Assembly: GCF_018128905.1 (NCBI RefSeq)
Contig: NZ_CP063808.1
Span: 1,860,001 to 1,924,000, forward strand
Direction: 5' to 3'
Length of the DNA stretch: 64,000 nt
Source of the DNA: Streptomyces sp. A2-16
GTDB taxonomy: Bacteria; Actinomycetota; Actinomycetes; Streptomycetales; Streptomycetaceae
The notes below the pieces were generated by a model. That model did no database searches, had not been told where the DNA came from, and was given only the letters and a program-made list of their open reading frames with translations. Each line of letters opens with the position of its first letter. Positions within the stretch are counted from its first letter, which is position 1. The position numbers and the translations under genes are program-made. Positions 43,978 to 51,803 of the stretch are shown here, piece by piece.

Positions 43978-44580
43978 ATGACGCGCGTGATCGCGGGCAG
44001 GGCCGGCGGACGCCGCCTGGCCGTCCCGCCGGGAAACGGAACCCGTCCCACCTCCGACCGCGCCCGCGAAGGTCTCTTCTCCACCTGGCAGTCCCTGCTC
44101 GGCGGCCCACTGGCAGGCGAACGGGTGCTGGACCTCTACGCCGGATCAGGAGCGGTCGGCCTCGAAGCCCTTTCCCGCGGCGCGGGCCACGCCCTGCTCG
44201 TCGAGGCCGACGCCCGAGCCGCCCGCACCATCCGGGAGAACATCAAGAGCCTCGGTCTGCCCGGCGCCGAACTGCGCACCGGCAAAGCCGAACAGATCAT
44301 CCAGGCACCGGCGCCGAGCGAGCCGTACGACCTGGTCTTCCTGGACCCCCCGTACCGCGTCACAGATCACGATCTTCGCGAGATTCTCCTCACACTCCGC
44401 ACGGAACACTGGCTCGCGCCGGAGGCCCTCGTCACCGTGGAGCGCAGTACCAGAGGGGGCGAATTCGCCTGGCCGCCCGGTTTCGCCGCGGTCAAGGCCC
44501 GTCGCTACGGCGAGGGAACGTTTTGGTACGGTCGCGCCGCCATGGGCGACAACGCCTCTACGTGCGAAGACGCACGATGA
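43978..44580 (+). CDS. rsmD: 16S rRNA (guanine966-N2)-methyltransferase RsmD
   Basis: 200 residues from ATG at 43978. It starts [25 protein letters not shown], the RsmD signature. The SAM-binding [19 protein letters not shown] is near residue 50 and the catalytic LVFLDPPY near 120. It methylates G966 of 16S rRNA in the assembling 30S subunit. It follows recG by 39 bases, and its stop overlaps an ATG in frame with coaD, so the three genes are probably one transcript. Confidence 0.95.
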   Translation: MTRVIAGRAGGRRLAVPPGNGTRPTSDRAREGLFSTWQSLLGGPLAGERVLDLYAGSGAVGLEALSRGAGHALLVEADARAARTIRENIKSLGLPGAELRTGKAEQIIQAPAPSEPYDLVFLDPPYRVTDHDLREILLTLRTEHWLAPEALVTVERSTRGGEFAWPPGFAAVKARRYGEGTFWYGRAAMGDNASTCEDAR

Positions 44581-44606
44581 CCGGACCGGAGAGCGAGGGA
44601 TCTCAA

Positions 44607-45086
44607 GTGCGCCGCGCCGTCTGTCCCGGGTCGTTCGACCCGATCACCAACGGACACCTCGACATCATCTCCCGCGCCTCCAGGCTGTACGACGAGGTCT
44701 ACGTCGCGGTGATGATCAACAAGTCCAAGAAGGGCCTCTTCGAGATCGACGAGCGGATCGACCTGATCCGCGAGGTCACCGCCGAGTACGGCAACGTGAT
44801 CGTGGAGGCCTTCCACGGCCTCCTGGTCGACTACTGCAAGGAACGCGACATCCCGGCCATCGTCAAGGGCCTGCGTGCGGTCAGCGACTTCGACTACGAG
44901 CTCCAGATGGCCCAGATGAACAACGGCCTCAGCGGCGTCGAGACCCTCTTCGTGCCGACCAACCCCACCTACAGCTTCCTTTCCTCCTCGCTCGTCAAGG
45001 AGGTCGCGACCTGGGGCGGAGACGTCTCCCACCTGGTGCCCCCAAGGGTTCTGGAAGCGCTGAACGAGCGCCTCCGCAAGGGCTGA
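44607..45086 (+). CDS. coaD: Phosphopantetheine adenylyltransferase
   Basis: 159 residues from GTG at 44607 ([20 protein letters not shown]), with GAGGGA six bases upstream. An ATG at 44577 is in frame and would overlap rsmD, but would add ten residues not seen in the family. A nucleotidyl-transferase fold: the TxGH motif as TNGH near residue 14, [14 protein letters not shown] near 85, and [14 protein letters not shown] near 125. It catalyses the step to dephospho-CoA in coenzyme A synthesis. The usual length and the usual rsmD-coaD pairing. Confidence 0.96.
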   Translation: MRRAVCPGSFDPITNGHLDIISRASRLYDEVYVAVMINKSKKGLFEIDERIDLIREVTAEYGNVIVEAFHGLLVDYCKERDIPAIVKGLRAVSDFDYELQMAQMNNGLSGVETLFVPTNPTYSFLSSSLVKEVATWGGDVSHLVPPRVLEALNERLRKG

Positions 45087-45143
45087 TGGGACTACAGTCG
45101 TCCCGTCCGTCTCCAACACAGCTGTAGAGAGTGGCGAGCACAG

Positions 45144-46256
45144 GTGGACGTGCAGAAGAAGCTCGACGAGATCGTCGCCGCGGTCTCCGGCGCCCGGTCG
45201 ATGCCCATGTCGGCCTCCGTGATGGTCAACCGCGCCGACCTGCTCGCGATGCTCGAAGAGCTGCGCCAGGCCCTGCCCGGCTCCCTCGCGCAGGCCCAGG
45301 AGCTGATCGGCGACCGTGAGCAGATGGTCGAGCAGGCCCGCCAGGAGGCCGAGCGGATCATCGGGCAGGCGCACGCCGAGCGCGGCTCGCTGATCTCCGA
45401 CACCGAGGTCGCCCGCCGCTCCCAGGCCGAGGCCGACCGGATCCTGAACGAGGCCCGCCAGGAGGCCGAGGAGGTGCGCGCGGAGGCCGACGACTACGTC
45501 GACTCCAAGCTCGCCAACTTCGAGGTCGTCCTCACCAAGACCCTCGGCTCGGTCGGCCGCGGCCGCGAGAAGCTCCTCGGCACCGGCCCGGGCCTCGACG
45601 AGAACGGCTATGAGGACGAGGACGCCCCCGAGCGCAGCCACGACCCCGAGACGCTGCGCAAGGACGCCGACTCCTACGTCGACGCCAAGCTCGGCGCCTT
45701 CGAGGCGGTCCTCGCCAAGACCCTGGAGGCCGTCGGCCGCGGCCGTCAGAAGCTGCACGGCCGGATCGCCACCGACGACCTCGGCGCCCTCGGCGACGAC
45801 ACCTCCACCGTCCAGCACTCCAGCGACGCCGACTACCTGGCCGATCTCACCGCCCTGGCGGAGCAGGACGCCCAGGCCCAGCAGGCGGCCCAGCAGCCGG
45901 ACTACGCCCAGCAGCCGGCGTACGGCTACCAGCAGGCCGACGCCTACGCCGGCTACCAGCAGCAGCCCGATCCCTACGCCCAGCAGGACCCGTACGGCTA
46001 CCAGCAGGCCGATCCCTACGCCTACCAGGGCTACGACCAGCAGCAGGCCGCGTACGACCAGCAGCAGGCCCAGCAGGCCCAGCAGGCCCAGCAGGCCCAG
46101 CAGGCCCAGCAGGCCCAGCAGGCCCAGCAGGCGCACCAGCCGCAGCAGACGCACCAGTCCCAGCAGAGCTACGCCCTCGACGAGACCAGTCTCTTCGACA
46201 CCGGCATGATCACACCGGAGCAGTTGAGGGCGTACGAACAGGGTCGCGGCCAGTAA
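45144..46256 (+). CDS. DivIVA-like coiled-coil protein with a Gln/Tyr-rich tail
   Basis: 370 residues from GTG at 45144 (MDVQKKLDEIVAAVSGA). Residues 30-130 are a long coiled coil (RQEAERIIGQAHAERG, RSQAEADRILNEARQEAEEVRAEAD), similar to DivIVA or the b subunit of ATP synthase. A 32-residue unit then occurs twice: DDYVDSKLANFEVVLTKTLG and, 70 residues later, DSYVDAKLGAFEAVLAKTLE, each followed by VGRGRxKL. The last 120 residues are Gln/Tyr/Ala-rich with a run of eight QQA units. In S. coelicolor the equivalent is annotated as a cell-division initiation-like protein. A role in polar growth or the cytoskeleton is plausible but unproven. Confidence 0.85.
   Translation: MDVQKKLDEIVAAVSGARSMPMSASVMVNRADLLAMLEELRQALPGSLAQAQELIGDREQMVEQARQEAERIIGQAHAERGSLISDTEVARRSQAEADRILNEARQEAEEVRAEADDYVDSKLANFEVVLTKTLGSVGRGREKLLGTGPGLDENGYEDEDAPERSHDPETLRKDADSYVDAKLGAFEAVLAKTLEAVGRGRQKLHGRIATDDLGALGDDTSTVQHSSDADYLADLTALAEQDAQAQQAAQQPDYAQQPAYGYQQADAYAGYQQQPDPYAQQDPYGYQQADPYAYQGYDQQQAAYDQQQAQQAQQAQQAQQAQQAQQAQQAHQPQQTHQSQQSYALDETSLFDTGMITPEQLRAYEQGRGQ
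46062..46133 (+). repeat. Eight tandem 9-base units (CAGCAGGCC) encoding QQA repeats
   Basis: Units start at 46062, 46071, 46080, 46089, 46098, 46107, 46116 and 46125; the last ends GCG instead of GCC. Near-perfect repetition at DNA level makes length variation between strains likely; the unit is a multiple of three, so the frame is kept. Confidence 0.9.
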
Positions 46257-46268
46257 GGGACCACCGGA

Positions 46269-46298
46269 TTGGGCCGTGAGCGAAAGGTCCAGTATCCT
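46269..46298 (+). promoter_or_regulatory. Candidate promoter of the yceD-rpmF-rnc unit
   Basis: TTGGGC (46269-46274), an 18-base spacer and TATCCT (46293-46298), about 90 bases upstream of the yceD ATG. Moderate match to a vegetative promoter. Confidence 0.45.
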
Positions 46299-46329
46299 GG
46301 CTCTTCGGTCGCGCGTACGTCCGCGATCA

Positions 46330-46359
46330 ACGCTGCCCGGGAACACCGAAGGGCAGCGT
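46330..46359 (+). promoter_or_regulatory. Leader hairpin upstream of yceD-rpmF
   Basis: ACGCTGCCC pairs with GGGCAGCGT around a 12-base loop, in the predicted 5' leader of the ribosomal-protein unit. It could be a regulatory or protective leader structure. Confidence 0.45.
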
Positions 46360-46388
46360 CCCTCTGAGTTCGAAGATCGAAAGCAGGA

Positions 46389-47042
46389 ATGGCTCCCAAC
46401 GCTCGCCTCGACCACCGCAACCCTCTCGTGTTCGACACGCACGAGCTGGGGCGGCGTCCTGGCGCGCTGCAGCGCCTGACCCGTGAGATCGACGCTCCCA
46501 AGGATCTCGGTATCCAGGGAGTCATCGGAGTGCCGGAAGGCGCCCCGGTCGAGCTCGAACTCCGCCTTGAGTCGGTCATGGAAGGGGTGCTTGTCACAGG
46601 CACCGCCCGTGCACAGGCGAAGGGGGAGTGCGTAAGGTGTCTGGAGCCGCTCGAGCTGGCGCTCGCTGCGGACTTCCAGGAGATGTTCTCGTACCCTGAC
46701 GCCGACGACCGGGGCCGTGTGAAAGCGGAACCGGCCGACGACGCCGAGGAAGACGAGGACAGGCTCTTCATCGAGGACGGCCTGTTCGACCTCGAACCCG
46801 TGCTGCGTGATGCGGTGGTGCTCGCACTGCCGATGCAGCCGGTGTGCCAGGACGACTGCCCCGGCCTGTGCTCCGAGTGCGGAGCCCGGCTGGCGGACGA
46901 CCCGGACCACCACCACGACGCCGTCGACATCCGTTGGGCGGCACTGCAGGGACTCGCCGGTTCACTCGAAGACGGCGAGAAGGACGAGATGAGTGGCGAA
47001 GCGCCTCGATCGGCGCCCGCCAACGAGAAGCAGGAGAAGTAG
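46389..47042 (+). CDS. yceD: YceD/DUF177-family protein
   Basis: 217 residues from ATG at 46389. The DUF177 core has [18 protein letters not shown] at the start, an [13 protein letters not shown] motif near residue 80, and a second Cys pair later ([20 protein letters not shown]), so a zinc site is likely. The C-terminal ~40 residues are acidic and disordered. Relatives pair with rpmF in most bacteria and are linked to 23S rRNA maturation; the plant homologue is needed for 23S rRNA processing. The rpmF GTG follows two bases after the stop. Confidence 0.9.
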   Translation: MAPNARLDHRNPLVFDTHELGRRPGALQRLTREIDAPKDLGIQGVIGVPEGAPVELELRLESVMEGVLVTGTARAQAKGECVRCLEPLELALAADFQEMFSYPDADDRGRVKAEPADDAEEDEDRLFIEDGLFDLEPVLRDAVVLALPMQPVCQDDCPGLCSECGARLADDPDHHHDAVDIRWAALQGLAGSLEDGEKDEMSGEAPRSAPANEKQEK

Positions 47043-47044
47043 CC

Positions 47045-47218
47045 GTGGCTGTTCCGAAGCGGAAGATGTCGCGCAGCAACACGCGCCACCGCCGGTCGCA
47101 GTGGAAGGCTGCGGTCCCCACCCTGGTTGCGTGCGAGCGCTGCCACGAGCCCAAGCTGCAGCACATCGCGTGCCCCGCTTGTGGCACCTACAACAAGCGC
47201 CAGGTCCTCGAGGTCTGA
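47045..47218 (+). CDS. rpmF: 50S ribosomal protein L32
   Basis: 57 residues from GTG at 47045, two bases behind yceD. It begins [19 protein letters not shown] and contains a zinc ribbon ([17 protein letters not shown]), so it is the zinc-binding form. Expression is coupled to yceD and rnc, which starts seven bases after the stop. Confidence 0.97.
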   Translation: MAVPKRKMSRSNTRHRRSQWKAAVPTLVACERCHEPKLQHIACPACGTYNKRQVLEV

Positions 47219-47225
47219 GCGGCTG

Positions 47226-48047
47226 GTGAGAGGCACTGTGTCCACGCCGAAGAAGAACGCGGGCGACAACCAGGCCTCGTCCCACACGCTGTTGGAAGGG
47301 CGGCTCGGGTACAAGCTCGAGTCCGCCCTTCTGGTGCGTGCGCTGACCCACCGGTCCTACGCGTACGAGAACGGCGGTCTGCCGACCAATGAGCGCCTGG
47401 AGTTCCTCGGGGACTCCGTGCTCGGCCTCGTGGTCACCGACACGCTGTACACCACCCACCCCGACCTGCCCGAAGGCCAACTGGCCAAGTTGCGGGCCGC
47501 GGTGGTCAACTCGCGCGCGCTGGCGGAGGTCAGCCGTGGGCTCGACCTGGGTTCCTTCATCCGGCTCGGCCGTGGTGAAGAGGGCACGGGCGGCCGGGAC
47601 AAGGCATCCATCCTCGCCGACACCCTGGAAGCGGTGATCGGCGCGGTCTATCTCGACCAAGGTCTCGAGGCGGCCTCCGAACTGGTGCACCGCCTGTTCG
47701 ACCCCCTGATCGAGAAGTCCTCGAACCTCGGTGCCGGCCTGGACTGGAAGACCAGTCTCCAGGAGCTCACCGCGACCGAAGGACTCGGCGTGCCCGAGTA
47801 CCTGGTCACGGAGACCGGCCCCGACCACGAGAAGACCTTCACTGCTGCCGCCCGCGTCGGAGGCGTCTCGTACGGCACCGGCACCGGCCGCAGCAAGAAG
47901 GAGGCGGAGCAGCAGGCCGCGGAGTCCGCCTGGAGGTCCATCCGGGCCGCCGCGGACGAGCGCGCCAAGGCGGCGGCCGCGAAGGCTGTCGAAGCCGTAG
48001 CAGTCGCCGAGGACGACGACGAAGGTCCGTCGTCCGTCTCCGCCTGA
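47226..48047 (+). CDS. rnc: Ribonuclease III (AbsB)
   Basis: 273 residues from GTG at 47226 ([11 protein letters not shown]); GTG at 47238 with GAGAGG just ahead is an alternative. The RNase III domain has the signature [18 protein letters not shown] near residue 55, with [20 protein letters not shown] carrying the second catalytic Asp/Glu pair. The dsRNA-binding domain follows ([42 protein letters not shown]). The Ala/acidic tail is typical of Streptomyces. It processes rRNA and mRNA; S. coelicolor absB mutants in this gene lose antibiotic production. The gene is co-directional and close to rpmF. Confidence 0.96.
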   Translation: MRGTVSTPKKNAGDNQASSHTLLEGRLGYKLESALLVRALTHRSYAYENGGLPTNERLEFLGDSVLGLVVTDTLYTTHPDLPEGQLAKLRAAVVNSRALAEVSRGLDLGSFIRLGRGEEGTGGRDKASILADTLEAVIGAVYLDQGLEAASELVHRLFDPLIEKSSNLGAGLDWKTSLQELTATEGLGVPEYLVTETGPDHEKTFTAAARVGGVSYGTGTGRSKKEAEQQAAESAWRSIRAAADERAKAAAAKAVEAVAVAEDDDEGPSSVSA

Positions 48048-48080
48048 CGCCTGGCGACAGAGCGTCCGGAAGAACAGCGC

Positions 48081-48122
48081 AGCCGAGCGCCTGCCCCAGC
48101 ACACCGGGGCGGGCGCTCGGCT
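48081..48122 (+). terminator. Hairpin terminator between rnc and mutM
   Basis: AGCCGAGCGCCTGCCCC pairs with GGGGCGGGCGCTCGGCT around an 8-base loop, 33 bases after the rnc stop. It makes mutM at least partly a separate unit. Confidence 0.8.
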
Positions 48123-48150
48123 CATCACCGGTCCGTGACGGGGGAGTCCC

Positions 48151-49011
48151 ATGCCCGAGTTGCCCGAGGTCGAGGTCGTACGGCGTGGTCTCGAGCGGTG
48201 GGTCGCCCACCGTGCGGTCGCCGAGGCCGAGGTGCTGCACCCGCGCGCGGTCCGCCGTCACCTCGCCGGCGCCGACGACTTCGCGCACCGGCTCAAGGGG
48301 CACCGCGTCGGCACCCCGAGCCGCCGTGGCAAGTATCTCTGGCTGCCGCTGGAGGACACGGACCAGTCGATCCTGGCCCACCTCGGGATGAGCGGTCAGC
48401 TGCTGGTGCAGCCGCATGCCGCCCCCGACGAGAAGCACCTCAGGATCCGGGTGCGGTTCGCCGACGAGGTCGACACCGAGCTCCGCTTCGTCGACCAACG
48501 CACCTTCGGCGGACTGTCGTTGCACGACAACACCCCCGACGGCCTGCCCGATGTCATCGCGCACATCGCACGCGACCCCCTCGACCCGCTCTTCGACGAC
48601 GACGCCTTCCACCAGGCCCTGCGCCGCAAGCGCTCCACCATCAAACGGGCCCTGCTCGACCAGTCGTTGATCAGCGGGGTCGGCAACATCTACGCGGATG
48701 AGGCCCTTTGGCGCTCCCGCATCCACTACGAGCGCCCCACCGCCGGCTTCACGCGCCCGCGCACGGACGAACTCCTGGGCCATGTCAGGGATGTGATGAA
48801 CGCGGCCCTCGCGGTCGGCGGCACCAGCTTCGACAGCCTGTACGTCAACGTCAACGGCGAGTCCGGGTACTTCGACCGGTCCCTCGACGCGTACGGCCGT
48901 GAGGGGCTGCCGTGCAAGCGGTGCGGTACGCCGATGCGCCGACGGCCCTGGATGAATCGGTCCAGCTACTTCTGCCCGAGGTGTCAGCGGGCGCCGCGCG
49001 TCACGTCGTAG
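48151..49011 (+). CDS. mutM: Formamidopyrimidine-DNA glycosylase
   Basis: 286 residues from ATG at 48151. It begins [17 protein letters not shown] (catalytic Pro2/Glu3). It has the H2TH region ([30 protein letters not shown], with conserved Lys and Asn) and a C-terminal zinc finger ([25 protein letters not shown]). It removes oxidised purines such as 8-oxoguanine. Its last 28 bases overlap the end of the convergent HxlR gene. Confidence 0.96.
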   Translation: MPELPEVEVVRRGLERWVAHRAVAEAEVLHPRAVRRHLAGADDFAHRLKGHRVGTPSRRGKYLWLPLEDTDQSILAHLGMSGQLLVQPHAAPDEKHLRIRVRFADEVDTELRFVDQRTFGGLSLHDNTPDGLPDVIAHIARDPLDPLFDDDAFHQALRRKRSTIKRALLDQSLISGVGNIYADEALWRSRIHYERPTAGFTRPRTDELLGHVRDVMNAALAVGGTSFDSLYVNVNGESGYFDRSLDAYGREGLPCKRCGTPMRRRPWMNRSSYFCPRCQRAPRVTS

Positions 49012-49385
49012 CGCTCGCGGGCGGCCAGGATGGTGTCCATGCGGCCCTCGACGAAGTGGATGAGGTCCAGCAGGCGCTCGGCGACCTCGCGGCCCAGGGG
49101 GGTCAGCTCGTAGTCGACCCGGGGCGGGTTGGTGGGCTGTGCCTCGCGGTGCACCAGGCCGTCGCGCTCCAGCGCCTGGAGCGTCTGGGAGAGCATCTTC
49201 TCGCTCACGCCGTCCACCCGGCGGCGCAGCTCGTTGAAGCGCAGCGAGCCCTCGTGCAGGGCGCCGAGCGTCAGTCCGCCCCAGCGGCCCGTCACGTGCT
49301 CCAGCGTGCCGCGCGAGGGGCAGGCCTTGGCGAACACGTCGTACGGGAGGTCCCGCGCCTCCGGGGGCTGCTGCGTGGTGTCCAT
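48984..49385 (-). CDS. HxlR-family transcriptional regulator
   Basis: 133 residues from ATG at 49385. A compact winged helix of the HxlR type: a Cys near the start ([18 protein letters not shown]), the recognition stretch [31 protein letters not shown], and the wing [16 protein letters not shown]. The single conserved Cys is often a redox or electrophile sensor in this family. A perfect 14-base inverted repeat lies 34 bases upstream. The 3' end overlaps convergent mutM by 28 bases. No divergent target gene is adjacent: the next gene upstream is the co-directional CAP-domain gene. Confidence 0.88.
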   Translation of the reverse strand: MDTTQQPPEARDLPYDVFAKACPSRGTLEHVTGRWGGLTLGALHEGSLRFNELRRRVDGVSEKMLSQTLQALERDGLVHREAQPTNPPRVDYELTPLGREVAERLLDLIHFVEGRMDTILAARERYDVTRGAR

Positions 49386-49418
49386 ATCACGAGCGTACTG
49401 GAAGACAGCACTAACCAA

Positions 49419-49451
49419 CAGGTTGCACTAACCGAAAGTTAGTGCAACCTG
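49419..49451. promoter_or_regulatory. 14-base inverted repeat upstream of the HxlR gene
   Basis: CAGGTTGCACTAAC and GTTAGTGCAACCTG flank CGAAA (exact complement). GCACTAACC also recurs at 49408-49416 as a direct repeat of 49425-49433. It is either the HxlR operator or the terminator of the CAP-domain gene ending at 49466. Confidence 0.65.
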
Positions 49452-49465
49452 CCTCGGTGTTCCCT

Positions 49466-50542
49466 CTAGTACCCGAAGTCCTGCGTCCACCAGGGGCCGC
49501 CGGAACCGAAGACCACACCCACGCCCAGCGTCTTGAAGTCGCAGTTCAGGATGTTGGCCTTGTGGCCGGGGCTGTTCATCCAGGCCTCCATGACCGCCGC
49601 CGGGTCGGCCTGGCCCCGGGCGATGTTCTCGCCGCCGAGGCTGGTGATCCCGGCCTGTGCCGCGCGGTCCCACGGCGTGGCGCCGCTCGGGTCGGTGTGG
49701 TCGAAGAAGCCCTGGTCGGCCATCGCCTTGCTGAAGGCCGTGGCCAGGTCGGCCAGCGCGCTGTTGGCGGCGACCGGGCTGCAGCCGACCTTCGCCCGCT
49801 CGACGTTGACGAGCTCCAGCACCTGGGCCGCGGCGGCGGCCTCGGTGGAGACCTCCACCGGTGTGGTGGTCTCCTTCTTCGCCGGCTCCCGCTCCTTCTG
49901 CGAAGGCTTCTTGTCCGGCTTCTCGCTCGGCTTGGCCTCCGGCTTCTTCGTCGGCTTCTCGCTCGGCGCGGCCGTCGAGGTCGAGGGGGCGGGCGAGGGC
50001 GAGGAGGCGCGCTCGGCGTCCCGGCTCGTCGACGAACCGTCCTCGCGGTTCTCGGCGCTGCCGGCGGTGCCGCCCTGCTCGGCCGGGGAGTTGGTCGGCG
50101 AGCCCGCCGCCTGCACATCGCCGCCGGTGCTGCTGTTGCCGCCGCCGAGCTTGTAGTTGTCCAGGCCGGGCACCACGCCCGAGGCGACCGCGACCGTGCC
50201 GATCGCGACGGCGGCCGAGACCCCGAGCAGACCGGTCTTGACCGGCGTCACGAGGTTCTTCTTGCGTCGGCGGTGCGAGCCGCCGCGGCGCGGTCCGCCG
50301 GCGGGCGTGTAGCCCTCGCCGCGGTACAGCGCGTACTCCTCCTCCGACGCGAACAGGTAGGCGTCACTGCGCGCGTAGGGGTCGGGGTCCTCGTGGCTCA
50401 GGTAGGTCGCGGTGCCCGCCGAGGCGAAGTTGTACGAGTCCTGTGGGTCGTGTCCGCTCCCGAAGGAGCTGTACGTCTGTGTGACCCCCGTGGCGCGGCC
50501 CGTGGCGGCGCGGCCGGCGGCGGAGCGTCGGTGGCGTCCCAT
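49466..50542 (-). CDS. Membrane-anchored CAP (SCP/PR1)-domain protein
   Basis: 358 residues from ATG at 50542. Order: a cytoplasmic basic/Tyr-rich stretch of about 100 residues; one membrane helix (TGLLGVSAAVAIGTVAVASGVV); a Ser/Pro/Lys-rich linker with repeated EKP/KKP units; and a C-terminal CAP domain of about 120 residues (VLELVNVERAKVGCSPV, AMADQGFFDHTDPSG, GENIARGQADPAAVMEAWMNSPGHKANILN, GVGVVFGSGGPWW). The canonical His/Glu residues of the CAP cleft are visible (HTDPSG, GENIA, GHKANIL). The domain faces outside. The function is unknown; relatives occur in the cell envelope and spores. The linker length suggests it spans the wall. Confidence 0.85.
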   Translation of the reverse strand: MGRHRRSAAGRAATGRATGVTQTYSSFGSGHDPQDSYNFASAGTATYLSHEDPDPYARSDAYLFASEEEYALYRGEGYTPAGGPRRGGSHRRRKKNLVTPVKTGLLGVSAAVAIGTVAVASGVVPGLDNYKLGGGNSSTGGDVQAAGSPTNSPAEQGGTAGSAENREDGSSTSRDAERASSPSPAPSTSTAAPSEKPTKKPEAKPSEKPDKKPSQKEREPAKKETTTPVEVSTEAAAAAQVLELVNVERAKVGCSPVAANSALADLATAFSKAMADQGFFDHTDPSGATPWDRAAQAGITSLGGENIARGQADPAAVMEAWMNSPGHKANILNCDFKTLGVGVVFGSGGPWWTQDFGY

Positions 50543-50713
50543 GTCCTTGCCTTCCTCGTCTGTTCTTGAGGTCGACGCGTCCCCCCGGTCAACCAAGTCA
50601 CAAAACCCACACGATCGAGTGAGTTTCGTATGAGATTCATTGGCAGCGGACAGTACCGCATGGCGCCAGAGGAAGGAGTGTCCGGAGAGACATTGGCCGG
50701 TTAGGTTGCACCC

Positions 50714-50995
50714 ATGAGCGAGGATGTACGACTGGTCGCCTGGGTGCGAGGACGCGTCCAAGGTGTGGGTTTTCGCTGGTTCACACGGGCCAAGGCCCTC
50801 GAGATCGGCGGCCTGAGTGGTTTTGCTCTCAATTTGGACGACGGACGCGTCCAAGTGGTCGCCGAAGGGCCGCGGAAGGGCTGCCAAGGGCTCCTGGAGT
50901 GGCTCCTGGGTGACGACACGCCCGGCCGCGTCGACGGGGTCACCGAGATCTGGGACACACCTCGCGGGGGTTACGACGGCTTCGCCATCCGATGA
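50714..50995 (+). CDS. acyP: Acylphosphatase
   Basis: 93 residues from ATG at 50714. The acylphosphatase signature [18 protein letters not shown] holds the catalytic Arg, and [17 protein letters not shown] holds the catalytic Asn. It hydrolyses carboxyl-phosphate bonds such as carbamoyl phosphate. It is divergent from the CAP-domain gene and stands alone before a 382-base gap. Confidence 0.93.
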   Translation: MSEDVRLVAWVRGRVQGVGFRWFTRAKALEIGGLSGFALNLDDGRVQVVAEGPRKGCQGLLEWLLGDDTPGRVDGVTEIWDTPRGGYDGFAIR

Positions 50996-51377
50996 GCCGT
51001 TTCTGCGGAACCGCCCGGGCGGCGGTGCGGGGACATGCCACCGGCACCCGCCGGAAGCGGAAAGGTGCTGGTGGTTGCCAAGAAGCCCCTGCCGTGGCAG
51101 GCTCCGCAGCTAAGAATGATCGCCGCACCCCCGGGGCCCTGAAGGAGCCGCAGCGCCGCCGTCCGAAGCCGCGCAGGCACGGGTTGTCCCCCAATACGGG
51201 GCGTGATCGTGTTGACCGTCAAACTTTTTGGTGAGACGCTGAAAGCACCCCGCGCACCTTAGCTGTTTGGCATGGATGAACGGCAGCACGAACTCAAGAG
51301 TGTCAAGCACCGCGGGTGCGAATCCCTCACGACCCACACCGCTTCGGTCGGTCACTCAGTGTGGAGGACCATCCATC
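50996..51377. other. Intergenic region between acyP and the gene before smc
   Basis: 382 bases with no convincing gene. It is rich in short GC dyads, for example CCTGCC / GGCAGG with a short loop near 51088-51102. TTGAC-C-GTCAA (51212-51222) followed by a T-run suggests an operator or -35 element for the gene at 51378. I could not match it to a known riboswitch. Confidence 0.5.
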
Positions 51378-51581
51378 ATGGCAAAGGCGCTTCTCGGTTA
51401 CGTCGGCGGCTCCGACCCTCGACTCCTCGCCGAGATGCGACGGCTCCAGCAGCGCGTACAGGACCTGGAATCCGAGCTCGTACGGATCCAGGCGGAGAAC
51501 GACGCGCTCGCGGCTGCCGCTTCTCACGAAAGTCTCATGGAGAGCATCGACGCACACCAGGCGGAGCCTGCGCTCACCTGA
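51378..51581 (+). CDS. Small coiled-coil protein upstream of smc
   Basis: 67 residues from ATG at 51378, with GGAGG ten bases ahead. It starts MAKALLGYVGGSDPRLLAEM, then a leucine-heptad coiled coil (RRLQQRVQDLESELVRIQAENDALAAAA) and an acidic end. No known domain; the coiled coil would oligomerise. Codons fit coding DNA, and a clean terminator follows, so it is a real gene. Position just before smc (with its own terminator between) makes a chromosome-organisation link possible but not shown. Confidence 0.75.
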   Translation: MAKALLGYVGGSDPRLLAEMRRLQQRVQDLESELVRIQAENDALAAAASHESLMESIDAHQAEPALT

Positions 51582-51655
51582 TCGCTGCATCGCTCCACGA
51601 CAGCTCATGCAGTGGTTGGGCGGCCTGTATCAACCGCTAAGTTGTCAGAGTTTGC

Positions 51656-51684
51656 AAGGGACGCTTCGGCGTCCCTTCTTTCTT
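51656..51684 (+). terminator. Intrinsic terminator before smc
   Basis: AAGGGACGC TTCG GCGTCCCTT, followed by a CTTTCTT tract; it separates the coiled-coil gene from smc. Confidence 0.85.
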
Positions 51685-51803
51685 GCCCCCGTGCACCCTT
51701 TCACTCTCTTAACGTTTGGTGTGCCCTGCACGTTCAATCGTGAAACCGCGGGCAACAGCGCGTTCATGGAGTGAGACACCCCCGGAAGGTAGAGTCCAGC
51801 GGC

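Noticed and set aside
46062..46133. CRISPR-like short repeat
   Set aside because: The 9-base units have no spacers and lie in frame in a coding sequence.
50996..51240. A riboswitch (c-di-AMP or cobalamin type) upstream of the smc region
   Set aside because: The conserved core sequences of these classes are not present; only generic GC dyads are seen.
51290..51345. A tRNA-like segment (GGGTGCGAATCCCTC resembles a T arm)
   Set aside because: No acceptor, D or anticodon arms can be paired around it.
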